Shown here: piece after piece, positions 28,204 to 34,521 of the stretch
Layout of the letters: each line of letters begins with the position of its first letter
Numbering within the stretch: the stretch's first letter is position 1
Source of the DNA: a virus
IMG/VR virus record: IMGVR_UViG_3300046007_002571
Coordinates: 1 to 34,599 of that record
Strand: one strand, 5' to 3'
DNA: 34,599 bases
Program-made: the position numbers and the translations under genes
Notes under the pieces: generated by a model
What the model was told of the DNA's origin: nothing
The model's input: the letters and a program-made list of their open reading frames with translations, nothing else
Database searches by the model: none

Positions 28204-28607
28204 GCAAAACAAACTACATGTACACCATTGCCGCCGATTTCACCGTGGAAGTACCCGCGGGCAAGTATTGGCTCTGTGATCCCTGCTATGCCGTGGACAG
28301 CGAATTGTGGGACGCGCTTTTGGATTCTTGCGCGGTATTCGATCTGCCGGTCGGGACCGTGAAGAAAAACGGCCAGAAGTACCAAGTATTAGGCTTTAGA
28401 ACGGCTTACGGGGACGGGGTGTACCGTGACCAAGCCGGGAATTCTTTCCCGGTCGACGCGGGATTAATCGGCCTGACGCCTGTGGAACTGACCGATGGCC
28501 ATCCCTTTGGGGCGACCCTGGTGGAGTTTAAGACAGACACCGAGTGTTCTTGCAGCAATGGGGTTTTACGATTCGGCACCCACACCATCAACACAAAGGA
28601 CGATTGA
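28200..28607 (+). CDS. Conserved small protein (PAGKYWLCDPCY type)
   Basis: A 135-residue protein. FTVEVPAGKYWLCDPCYAVD, LWDALLDSCAVF, VLGFRTAYGDGVYRDQAGNS, FPVDAGLIGLTPVEL and a final TDTECSCSNGVLRFGTHTIN form a beta-rich fold. The PAG.Y...DPCY followed by a TAYGDG.Y segment is a repeated theme in phage and plasmid proteins of unknown role. It is translationally coupled to the preceding gene. The Cys pairs may bind metal. I cannot assign a function. Confidence 0.68.
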   Translation: MSKTNYMYTIAADFTVEVPAGKYWLCDPCYAVDSELWDALLDSCAVFDLPVGTVKKNGQKYQVLGFRTAYGDGVYRDQAGNSFPVDAGLIGLTPVELTDGHPFGATLVEFKTDTECSCSNGVLRFGTHTINTKDD

Positions 28608-28609
28608 CA

Positions 28610-28846
28610 ATGAACATAACGCAATGGGCAACGCTGGCATCAGATCGGCTCCTGGGCCGACGCATAACGGGCGTGCGATACATGACCGAACGAGAGAAAA
28701 ACGATCTAGCCTGGGACTGTAGAGCCCTGGTGCTGGAACTCGACGACGGGTCGCAGGTTATCCCGTCCGCTGATTGTGAGGGCAACGCTCCGGGTGCCCT
28801 GTTCCTCGTCTCCCATAAGGGCTATGAGACCCTGCCGCCCTACTAG
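28610..28846 (+). CDS. Small conserved protein (GRRIxxVRYMT type)
   Basis: I place the start at the ATG at 28610 (MNITQWATLASDRLLGRRIT), nine bases after AAAGGA; the frame extends further upstream but that part overlaps the preceding gene without a ribosome site. The product of 78 residues has GVRYMTEREKNDLAWDCRAL, then VLELDDGSQVIPSADCEGNA, then a C-terminal GALFLVSHKGYETLPPY. The LxGRxIxxVRYMTxxExxxLxW, LxLDDGxxxxPSxDxEGN and GALF order is a common small phage protein of unknown role. It follows the previous stop after two bases. Confidence 0.7.
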   Translation: MNITQWATLASDRLLGRRITGVRYMTEREKNDLAWDCRALVLELDDGSQVIPSADCEGNAPGALFLVSHKGYETLPPY

Positions 28847-28855
28847 GAGGAAACC

Positions 28856-28939
28856 ATGGGCCAAATTATTTTTATCTTCTATTTCATCGTCCTGACGATA
28901 TGCGCCGGGTTGATTTATCTAAATATATTAGGGGTCTGA
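28856..28939 (+). CDS. 27-residue membrane peptide
   Basis: A tiny gene with a perfect AGGAGG Shine-Dalgarno (28845-28850) five bases before its ATG. It reads MGQIIFIFYFIVLTICAGLI, ending YLNILGV, a single membrane span with almost no polar ends. The excellent ribosome site and its fit between two genes (nine bases after one, two before the next) argue that it is translated. Its role is unknown; candidates are a membrane-targeted early peptide or merely a coupling peptide. Confidence 0.55.
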   Translation: MGQIIFIFYFIVLTICAGLIYLNILGV

Positions 28940-28941
28940 TC

Positions 28942-29214
28942 ATGAACGAAACGCTTTATATGCTGGACACCATCAAACCGAAATGGAAGGCGCTTGCCTT
29001 TGAGCATTTCGTTAGCCATTGGAACCATGAAGAGTTTACCGCTTCGGCTGCGTTCGATTATTTGCTGAAGTGTACGTGCGATGAATTAGAAGGGGTCGTA
29101 GATGCTCTGGGGGTTGTCTGGTGGAGTCCATTTGACCGAACCAGCGACCGAGATATTACAGACGCGATGCTATGCCTGGCCGAATCGATGCAGACCTGCG
29201 AGGGGAGATCATGA
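28942..29214 (+). CDS. Small protein of unknown function
   Basis: I place the start at 28942 (MNETLYMLDTIKPKWKALAF), after TTAGGGG and right behind the membrane peptide; a longer frame overlaps that peptide and has no ribosome site. The 90-residue product is acidic and largely helical (EHFVSHWNHEEFTASAAFDY, then LLKCTCDELEGVVDALGVVW). The end (AMLCLAESMQTCEGRS) contains two more Cys. Its stop overlaps the next ATG (ATGA). I do not recognise the family. Confidence 0.63.
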   Translation: MNETLYMLDTIKPKWKALAFEHFVSHWNHEEFTASAAFDYLLKCTCDELEGVVDALGVVWWSPFDRTSDRDITDAMLCLAESMQTCEGRS

Positions 29215-29372
29215 AGAAAAGAGTCTATGTTTTGTTGTCCGGCAGCGATGTTTACGGGGTTTACCCATCGGTTGTCGCCGCCGAATCTGCCGCTCGCCAA
29301 TTTGAGCGCGACGGGTCACTCACCAGCGGGTGGGTCGTTGAATCAACTTACTTGTACGGGGAGGCATCATGA
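29211..29372 (+). CDS. 53-residue small protein
   Basis: The start at 29211 (MKKRVYVLLSGSDVYGVYPS) uses AGGGGAG seven bases or less upstream and an ATGA overlap with the previous gene; a longer in-frame extension is inside that gene. The product continues VVAAESAARQFERDGSLTSG and ends WVVESTYLYGEAS. A beta strand, a helix (AAESAARQFE) and a final strand give a small alpha-beta fold. Proteins with a VYVLLS..D..GVY.S...AE.AA pattern are frequent in phage early regions. The function is unknown. Confidence 0.65.
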   Translation: MKKRVYVLLSGSDVYGVYPSVVAAESAARQFERDGSLTSGWVVESTYLYGEAS

Positions 29373-29506
29373 ACTGGTTGAGAGATCTGTTCTTTGCGGA
29401 TTCCTGGGCTGAGTTTTGGGCGAATCTGTTTGTGAGTGCGGGGATGCTGGCCGGGCTCTGGGTTTTTCTGTGGGCCGTGATGATCTTCTTTGAGGTCCCG
29501 CTATGA
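29369..29506 (+). CDS. 45-residue single-span membrane protein
   Basis: ATGA-coupled to the previous gene, it reads MNWLRDLFFADSWAEFWANL, then FVSAGMLAGLWVFLWAVMIF, ending FEVPL. There is a Trp-rich amphipathic start and one membrane span (about residues 20-42). The stop overlaps the following ATG (ATGA again). This chain of overlaps in the last genes of the block supports real translation. Its role is unknown. Confidence 0.6.
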   Translation: MNWLRDLFFADSWAEFWANLFVSAGMLAGLWVFLWAVMIFFEVPL

Positions 29507-29781
29507 ATCTTCGGCAAGGCGGTGGCCGCGTACCTGTTCCAGGCCGGGGGGAAACCCCCTGGCTACTGGTTCCCATGCCTGATCGTGAGGCCTTTGATGC
29601 GCTTTACCCCAGACATACCCCAGACCAGCGGGATAGGTTACATTCGATCATGATCATGAGGCTAGGCGGTGCGATGCTGGAGGAGTGCGGTCGAGCCCAT
29701 GGAATAACACGCGAACGGGTCAGGCAGATCGAGGCAAAGTTTCAGCGTCTTCTCGCCGGGCATCTATCAAAACTCTCTTAA
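29503..29781 (+). CDS. Orphan sigma-70 region 4-like protein
   Basis: A 92-residue protein. The N-terminal part is Gly/Pro/Arg-rich (RQGGGRVPVPGRGETPW), the middle is helical (LYPRHTPDQRDRLHSIMIMR), and residues 55-84 hold LGGAMLEECGRAHGITRERV followed by RQIEAKFQRLL. The LEE-x-G-x-x-x-G-x-T-R-E-R-V-R-Q-I-E-A-K pattern is that of the sigma-70 region 4.2 helix-turn-helix, which contacts the -35 element. No regions 2 or 3 are present, so it cannot work as a complete sigma factor; a co-activator, appropriator or competitor at phage or host promoters is likely. It is the last rightward gene and its 3' end overlaps the end of the primase-like gene by 62 bases. Confidence 0.78.
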   Translation: MNLRQGGGRVPVPGRGETPWLLVPMPDREAFDALYPRHTPDQRDRLHSIMIMRLGGAMLEECGRAHGITRERVRQIEAKFQRLLAGHLSKLS

Positions 29782-30544
29782 GTGATTGTGAGGCATGAAA
29801 AACACCCACGGCCAAGTGCAGATCGTTGAAATCGTGCCCGACTGTGGGTGGCAGAAAGTACGGCTTGCCTATTTCCCTAGCGGTTCTCTCACCCACGCCG
29901 GACGCGTCATTGTCTGCGATGACGATTCCACCATCGAAGGCCCGACATACTTCCTTCATGTTTCCTGCCGAGAACGCCACATGGATTCGGTATCGAATCT
30001 TTATAGCCTGCATAACGGCACGCACCGAAAGAGCAGTAGCGAAACCCTCGCAGAATATGTCAATCCCTTTTGCATCGATTGTGAACGATGCGCCCTTCGT
30101 GATCTGACCGTGCAGGAACTTCTTTTCCCCATCACCGCTTATGAGTTGGCATCCGACCAGTCGGCCCGCCCTTCTCATCGGTATAACTAGCTTTCCCTGC
30201 CAGACATTGCCCCGTTCTTCGGGGAATCCCTTTCGTTCCAGATATGGGTGCGTCTCGGTCGTGCATTGCTTGAGAATCCATGCCGCCTTCTGCGCCGCCT
30301 TCTGGGCTAGTTCTTCCCGGTCATCCTTCTGGACATAAGACTTGATCGTGAGCGGAGCCTGGCCCTTCCACATCTCGGGCTTGTCCATCGTCGCCCAGTT
30401 TTGAACCCAGCCCACATCCCCGATAACTTTGTAACGCCCGTTACGCTTGTGAGGGTGGTCTGTCGTGGGCACGGCCACCCATCGATGCGGGATAGTGTGA
30501 TTGATGATGAGACCATGAGCCCTGGCAAAGTCTTCAAATGTCAC
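29720..30544 (-). CDS. Toprim-domain primase-like protein
   Basis: A 274-residue protein with a Toprim domain: IDIFCEGFATALSV with E166, an AFSAGNM strand (190-195), then GIVIADNDASG with D211 and D213, and GHDFNDLH near the end. Upstream is the region THPYLERKGFPEE and KLVIPMRRAGRLVGCQLIS, typical of phage and mobile-element primases. There is no CHC2-type zinc finger in the first 90 residues and no helicase part, so this is a catalytic-core type of primase or primase-like protein. It starts with GTG in a GTGA overlap with the helicase stop, so both are produced together. It should act in phage DNA replication. Confidence 0.85.
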   Translation of the reverse strand: MTFEDFARAHGLIINHTIPHRWVAVPTTDHPHKRNGRYKVIGDVGWVQNWATMDKPEMWKGQAPLTIKSYVQKDDREELAQKAAQKAAWILKQCTTETHPYLERKGFPEERGNVWQGKLVIPMRRAGRLVGCQLISGDGEKKFLHGQITKGASFTIDAKGIDIFCEGFATALSVRAVMQAIKIRYRIHVAFSAGNMKEVCRAFDGGIVIADNDASGVGERTAREIGKPYFLPPTVGHDFNDLHLAVGVFHASQSLKRVLIDARREDAETLPRSA

Positions 30545-32016
30545 GCCGTCTTCCTCCTCTGACTCTTGGCCCAGGCAATCTGTCGGCTACGAATCCAGTT
30601 CATGATCTTAAGATCGGGAACCAGGGTCTTTTCCTCGAGGCCGCGGGGCCAGACGCCGAAACGCTCTTTGTACTTGTGTGCTGCCCACCCTCTGTTATAT
30701 CCCCGGTCATTGGAAATGTAGAGGAGTTGACTGTAGAACGCCTGCCTGTCGTCTCGGTTGCCCGCCCCCAGCTCTTCCATCTCTCCGGGGACTGACTGAA
30801 TGGCCGAGAGTCTTTGCCGAACATGACCACACGCCGCGCATACATCTGCCTTAGCTGGCCAGAGAAACCCACACGCGGGGCATTTGCTTTCCTTCTTTTC
30901 CTTCTCGGTCGGTTCCTTGCGGGGCTTGTCCACCGTGCTGTCGAGCTCGTCCACGCCTTCCGCGTAAACCTTGTCCCAGTCGTCACGGAATCGAAGGTAA
31001 TTGCCCGAGTGATCGAGCCAGACGCCAAACTCTTTGTCCCGATACGAACGCATGACGCGGCCCATCTGCTGGACATGGGAGGAAAGAGACTTGGAAAAGG
31101 GGCGGGCAGACACGCCGATCATCACATCAGGAACATCAAAACCGCGAGTTAGTATGTCCGTGGCGATGAGCCCGTGAATCTCCGTGTCTGGTTTACTGAA
31201 GTCTGCGATGGCGTCGCGCTTGAACTCGTCGTCATCCTTGTAACTGATGGACACAAAGTTGTATCCATGTCTGGCGAATTGTTCCACCAGGTCAGACCCG
31301 TGGGCTACGCCTGCACAGAAAACGATTGTCTTGCGCGGGCCACCAAAGATCTCATGCGTTTTCTTGATCCAGGTCTCGACAATATCCCCGGTCAGCTTGA
31401 TGCCGCGCTCTGTTACTTCGTCGGTTGACCACTCGCCTGCTACCTTCTTCGCGCCGGTCATGTCGATCTCTTTGGCAATGAATACCCTCAAGGGGGCCAG
31501 CCATTTGTTGGTGACTAGGAACTCAGTCGGACTACCTGTCACGACATGGGTGTACACATCCCCCAGACCTTTTGTGAATGGGGTAGCAGTCAGGCCAATG
31601 ACCTTCATGTTCGGGCGAGACTTTATGAACTCTATGGTCTGCCGCCGGGCGATATGACACTCGTCAACGATGAGCAGATCTGTCTCGGGGAAGTTGTCCC
31701 TGCGCTCAAGGGTCTGAGCTGAACAGACCTGAAGTCTTTCGAGTGGACGGTAGCGCCAGTGATTAGCCTGGTAGACGCCGTGATCTAGCTTGTACTTGTC
31801 TAGCCTCTGGCTTGTCTGATCGACCAGAACGATTCGATCCATCAACATCACGGCCCGCTTGTAGTTCTCTGCCGTGGCTTTCATCAGATAGATCGAGCAC
31901 TCCGTCTTGCCATAGCCTGTAGGGGCGTAGAGTAACTGGCAGCGGTGGCCCTTCTTGAAGCCTTCGCGTAACTGATCGATGGCTTTCATCTGATGCTCTC
32001 GTAACATCAGTTCCAT
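30541..32016 (-). CDS. SF2 DEAD/DEAH-type helicase with C-terminal zinc ribbon
   Basis: A 491-residue helicase of the UvrB/Res-III/SSL2-like group. Motif I is APTGYGKTE (residues 31-39), motif II DECH (118-121), motif III GLTATPF (141-147), and motifs V and VI ATDILTRGFDVP (285-296) and QQMGRVMRS (316-324). Residues 379-396 hold CPAC and CAAC, a zinc ribbon. After that is a short charged region that ends SQRRKTA. It has a good AGGAGAG site. It is encoded together with the primase-like gene, so its job is probably unwinding at the phage origin or in recombination. No DNA polymerase is found beside them. Confidence 0.9.
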   Translation of the reverse strand: MELMLREHQMKAIDQLREGFKKGHRCQLLYAPTGYGKTECSIYLMKATAENYKRAVMLMDRIVLVDQTSQRLDKYKLDHGVYQANHWRYRPLERLQVCSAQTLERRDNFPETDLLIVDECHIARRQTIEFIKSRPNMKVIGLTATPFTKGLGDVYTHVVTGSPTEFLVTNKWLAPLRVFIAKEIDMTGAKKVAGEWSTDEVTERGIKLTGDIVETWIKKTHEIFGGPRKTIVFCAGVAHGSDLVEQFARHGYNFVSISYKDDDEFKRDAIADFSKPDTEIHGLIATDILTRGFDVPDVMIGVSARPFSKSLSSHVQQMGRVMRSYRDKEFGVWLDHSGNYLRFRDDWDKVYAEGVDELDSTVDKPRKEPTEKEKKESKCPACGFLWPAKADVCAACGHVRQRLSAIQSVPGEMEELGAGNRDDRQAFYSQLLYISNDRGYNRGWAAHKYKERFGVWPRGLEEKTLVPDLKIMNWIRSRQIAWAKSQRRKTA

Positions 32017-32064
32017 GGTTTTCTCTCCTGCCAGGATTCCCCCCTGGCGTGGGCTTTGGTAAAA

Positions 32065-32220
32065 CTATTTGGCTATCAATGCCTGTATGAGTTCTGCCGA
32101 TAGGATCTTAATATCAGCGGCGAGCTTCAATGCCTTCTCTTTATCGCCCTCTGTCGCCTCCCGATAGAAGGCAACCATCACTAACTTTATGTCTTGGTAC
32201 ACCTCGGAATAGTCTCTCAT
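32065..32220 (-). CDS. 51-residue small helical protein
   Basis: A complete small gene, in ATGA overlap with the end of the ParB-like gene: MRDYSEVYQDIKLVMVAFYR, then EATEGDKEKALKLAADIKIL, ending SAELIQALIAK. It is predicted as two amphipathic helices, possibly a small partner of the ParB-like or helicase protein. A gap of 48 bases separates it from the helicase gene. The strict overlap and the helical pattern support its being real. I do not know the family. Confidence 0.65.
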   Translation of the reverse strand: MRDYSEVYQDIKLVMVAFYREATEGDKEKALKLAADIKILSAELIQALIAK

Positions 32221-33044
32221 TCGCCACCCATCTTTTTAATCTTGGCCTTCAAGGAGTTTACCGTCTTCAATAACTCCGCCGCCTTTTGTTGGTGAATGTC
32301 CCTAGATTCCCGCAGCGCATCAATCTCGATGTCCTTCAATCGGATCTGTTCCCGCAGGTCTTTGATCGTCTCCTCCACATCGGCCTTCTCTATGTCCGAG
32401 GCATCGAACTGACCCACGGCGATAGCATCTTTCAATCGATCATTCTCTTCCGATAGTTTATTGATTGTGTCTATCAGCTCTGCCGATTGATTGTCTTCTT
32501 CTATCTCTTCCTCGGGATCGGCCTTTTTAGGCGCTCTGGGCGTCTTGCCAATGGCTGTGGTATCCATGGTCGCTTCTACCCCTGCGCGGGTGTAGGAGAC
32601 CTCTTTGGGGGCTTCCTCAAGGGAGGATTTGATACGGCTCACGGTCATGTGTGAGCAGCCGATATGCTCAGCCATCTTCCGGGTAGACCATGATCCCCAG
32701 ACAGAGTGTTTGACCATCCGCGTAATCATCTCTTTGAGATCGTCTTTGGTGTACGACAGGCCGCGTCGTGCGCCCGCCCCCAAAGCAAAGAGGGTGGCAT
32801 CATCTACGGTTCCCTTGTGCGTCTCTACTTCGATCTCTAATCCGCCGTTCTGCCGGGTTGCAAAGTAGCGGTGGAACCCATCGGCCAGCCAGTTATGTTT
32901 GCCGTCATTGAAGACGACGACAGGCGGGAAGACTGACCCGTCCTGCATCTGCTGCGCGTACTCGTTAATGGTCTCTTGATTGTTCTTGGCGCGGGCCTGC
33001 GTGTCGCCATCGATACGAATCTCGGTAAGTTTTAGTTTGGTCAT
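32217..33044 (-). CDS. ParB-like nuclease/CTPase-fold protein with HTH and coiled coil (IbrB-like)
   Basis: I place the start at 33044 (MTKLKLTEIRIDGDTQARAK): GGAG lies six bases ahead, whereas an in-frame extension of 15 residues overlaps the upstream gene. The 275-residue protein has a ParB/Srx-type N-terminal domain (QQMQDGSVFPPVVVFNDGKH, then NWLADGFHRYFATRQNGG, with a GxHR motif), then a helix-turn-helix (WSTRKMAEHIGCSHMTVSRI), a spacer and a long coiled coil (LKDLREQ and IDALRESRDIHQQKAAELLK). It sits directly behind a PAPS-reductase-like gene, an arrangement like the ibrA/ibrB pair of E. coli. It may bind the TGTAAC palindromes nearby. DNA binding is likely, nuclease activity is unproven. 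Confidence 0.8.
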   Translation of the reverse strand: MTKLKLTEIRIDGDTQARAKNNQETINEYAQQMQDGSVFPPVVVFNDGKHNWLADGFHRYFATRQNGGLEIEVETHKGTVDDATLFALGAGARRGLSYTKDDLKEMITRMVKHSVWGSWSTRKMAEHIGCSHMTVSRIKSSLEEAPKEVSYTRAGVEATMDTTAIGKTPRAPKKADPEEEIEEDNQSAELIDTINKLSEENDRLKDAIAVGQFDASDIEKADVEETIKDLREQIRLKDIEIDALRESRDIHQQKAAELLKTVNSLKAKIKKMGGE

Positions 33045-33045
33045 T

Positions 33046-33882
33046 TTAATCTCCGCAGTAACAGGGAATAGCTTCTTGGTTGTTATCAAACATGTCTTGC
33101 TGGTTTAAGGCGTACTGGTGTAACTCTTTATAACTTGGCATGTCCTTTCTAAACCTGGCCCCGTCTCCAAAGGTTTTGTTGCTGGTCTGGGCGTGGTTCT
33201 CCATCTTGATCCACCAGAGCGCTCGGTCTGGCTTCTCTTTGATGAGGCTTAAGATTTGATTTGGGGTCTTAAGAAAACACAGGTCACAGTTCCCATGCAT
33301 GGTGACGCCGTTCATGTTCGGCAGCTCAAGATCGAAAGTCTGAGCCTTCCAGAACTCTGATACGGTCTCTTTGGTTACACCTGCCGTGACCAATGGGGTG
33401 CGGCTGCGGTCTATCTTGGCTGCGCGTCGCTGCTCGTCAGCTCGGATACCGACCCAGTCTTCATTCTCTGTGTGATCCCACCCAAGAGACCGGACATAGT
33501 TGTGAATCGTCCTGATCTTTAACTTTGCCGTGCAGATGCGGGCTACAGGGTTGGGAAGGTACGGGCTACCGTTCTGGTCTATCAGTTCAAAGAAGGGCTC
33601 GCCGTCTCTGCTTGCCGTCTCAAAGGTTACGCGCTTGAATCTTTGGCGCTGCTCTTCATGATATCGATACTCCAGCCAGTGGATCTCGACGCCCCATTCA
33701 CGCCCGCAGCGGTCGATGAACCGCAGGGTTTCTTCCATCTCTTTGCCCGTGTTGGCGAAGCAGACAATGCTCTCAGAAGGAAGCCCGCCATTACTTTGCA
33801 GCACGCGCCAGAGCATGTAGGCCGAGGTACGCCCGCCAGAAAATGAAATGACGGTCGGCTCTGAGATCTTAAACGGATCCAT
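33046..33882 (-). CDS. PAPS reductase-like nucleotide-hydrolase protein (IbrA-like)
   Basis: A 278-residue member of the PAPS reductase/adenine nucleotide alpha-hydrolase superfamily. Residues 14-20 form the PP-loop FSGGRTS; NTGKE lies at 44-48; the basic WVGIRADEQRR is at 143-153. Cysteines at C117 (RICTAKLK), C189 and C192 (CDLCFLK), and C274 and C276 (CYCGD) could hold an Fe-S cluster or carry a persulphide. Phage and island proteins of this type are usually not sulphate-assimilation enzymes but nucleotide- or nucleic-acid-modifying partners. It is the first gene of the left-running block, with an AGGAGAG site and two palindromic operators immediately upstream. Together with the following gene it matches the ibrAB arrangement. 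Confidence 0.82.
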   Translation of the reverse strand: MDPFKISEPTVISFSGGRTSAYMLWRVLQSNGGLPSESIVCFANTGKEMEETLRFIDRCGREWGVEIHWLEYRYHEEQRQRFKRVTFETASRDGEPFFELIDQNGSPYLPNPVARICTAKLKIRTIHNYVRSLGWDHTENEDWVGIRADEQRRAAKIDRSRTPLVTAGVTKETVSEFWKAQTFDLELPNMNGVTMHGNCDLCFLKTPNQILSLIKEKPDRALWWIKMENHAQTSNKTFGDGARFRKDMPSYKELHQYALNQQDMFDNNQEAIPCYCGD

Positions 33883-33895
33883 GTTCTCTCCTGTC

Positions 33896-33928
33896 TGTAA
33901 CTATGTTACACCCTGTAACAATGTTACA
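33896..33928. promoter_or_regulatory. Tandem TGTAAC/GTTACA operators before the IbrA-like gene
   Basis: Two palindromes, TGTAAC-TAT-GTTACA at 33896-33910 and TGTAAC-AAT-GTTACA at 33914-33928, lie 14-46 bases before the start codon, with centres 18 bases apart (nearly two helical turns). They would cover the ribosome site and promoter of the operon, a typical repressor position. They have the same half-sites as the array at 24725-24845. Confidence 0.78.
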
Positions 33929-34033
33929 CCATAATTTTGAGGGAGCTACCCCCCTTTGTTGTTTTTAATCTTTAAGCTATCTCGTAGAACTACTTAACGA
34001 CACCTGTCTGCTGGTGGGCAAGACTCAGCCATC

Positions 34034-34073
34034 CCAGATCGTCTTACTGTAACAGATGTTACAGTTGATCTGG
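34034..34073. promoter_or_regulatory. Hairpin containing a TGTAAC/GTTACA operator
   Basis: An outer inverted repeat CCAGATC (34034-34040) and GATCTGG (34067-34073) flanks the inner ACTGTAAC-AGAT-GTTACAGT (34046-34065). The outer arms are separated from the inner by five bases on one side and one on the other. The inner part has the operator half-sites found elsewhere, with a 4-base spacer. It could serve as an operator or, if transcribed, as a hairpin in the leader of the leftward operon. Confidence 0.65.
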
Positions 34074-34247
34074 TGGCCTTTACAAAGTCTGTCCGCCGGA
34101 GCCGCTTTGACTCGCCAGTCGTTCGCTGCTGGGGCACTAGCTTCGCCACCCCGTTCTGATTCTTCCGCAGCTTTCCCCCAGTTTCAGATCTTTGGTCAGT
34201 GCGCTGGCGTTGAGACCCCGTCCACACAGACCGCAGTCGGAGCGCCC

Positions 34248-34383
34248 AAAAGAAAAACCCCCTAGGGAGGACTTGGGCTTGACAGGCCAGCATCGGGCGA
34301 ACACCAAACGATGACTACAAGCCCTCTCTAGGAGGTTCTGGGTCTTAAAGGTGTTCGCCAAATGCCGGAGCGTCACTTCCGAC
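34248..34383 (-). ncRNA. Candidate structured RNA with pseudoknot and terminator
   Basis: On the minus strand, from a predicted start near 34383, four arms occur in order a, b, a', b': a is GGCGAACACC (34359-34350), b is CCTAGAGA plus GGGCTTG (34332-34318), a' is GGTGTTCGCC (34305-34296), and b' is CAAGCCC, a 6-base bulge and TCCCTAGG (34281-34261). Arms a/a' give ten perfect pairs; b/b' give fifteen pairs with one G-U. The order makes an H-type pseudoknot or two competing hairpins. The b/b' stem is followed by GGG and TTTTTCTTTT (34257-34248), as in an intrinsic terminator. I know no matching RNA family. Confidence 0.55.
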
Positions 34384-34389
34384 AACCGT

Positions 34390-34418
34390 AGGATAGCAAA
34401 GCTGGAGAAAAGTTCCAA
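34390..34418 (-). promoter_or_regulatory. Candidate sigma-70-type promoter (leftward)
   Basis: On the minus strand TTGGAA (34418-34413) and TATCCT (34395-34390) are separated by exactly 17 bases, and TGC stands immediately before the -10 box, giving an extended -10. Each hexamer matches the consensus at four of six positions. It would start the structured RNA described at 34248-34383. A palindrome at 34425-34439 lies just upstream, in a place suitable for an operator or activator. Confidence 0.45.
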
Positions 34419-34424
34419 GCAGAG

Positions 34425-34439
34425 TGGTAAATTTTACCA
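34425..34439. promoter_or_regulatory. 7-1-7 palindrome TGGTAAA-T-TTTACCA
   Basis: A perfect inverted repeat with a one-base centre, just upstream of the candidate leftward promoter. Its symmetry and place suggest a dimeric regulator site; the half-site differs from the TGTAAC operators. Confidence 0.5.
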
Positions 34440-34447
34440 GTGAAGGA

Positions 34448-34521
34448 GGGGCCAGGATTCATTTGCACCTTTTGCCAAAGGATACGGGCTGTTTAACGAC
34501 GCCGAGCCGTCGCCTGGCCCC
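34448..34521. other. Three-way-junction-like structured element
   Basis: GGGGCCAGG (34448-34456) pairs perfectly with CCTGGCCCC (34513-34521) and encloses two further hairpins: CCTTT-TGCC-AAAGG (34468-34481) and CGACG-CCGAGC-CGTCG (34497-34512). The last is directly adjacent to the closing arm, allowing coaxial stacking. If read on the plus strand it would lie in the 5' leader of a gene starting beyond the window, a riboswitch-like position. I cannot match it to a known class. Confidence 0.45.

Noticed and set aside
33046-33882. A sulphate-assimilation PAPS reductase
   Set aside because: There are no other sulphur-assimilation genes, and the cysteine pattern and ParB-like neighbour fit the IbrA-like group better.
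34074-34247. A tRNA gene in the right intergenic region
   Set aside because: No GGTTCGA-type T-loop or cloverleaf arms could be assembled on either strand.
34137-34418. A 93-codon open frame on the minus strand in the right intergenic region
   Set aside because: No ribosome site, odd composition (many Cys, Ser, Leu and Arg), and it overlaps the predicted RNA stems and terminator; it is better explained as chance.
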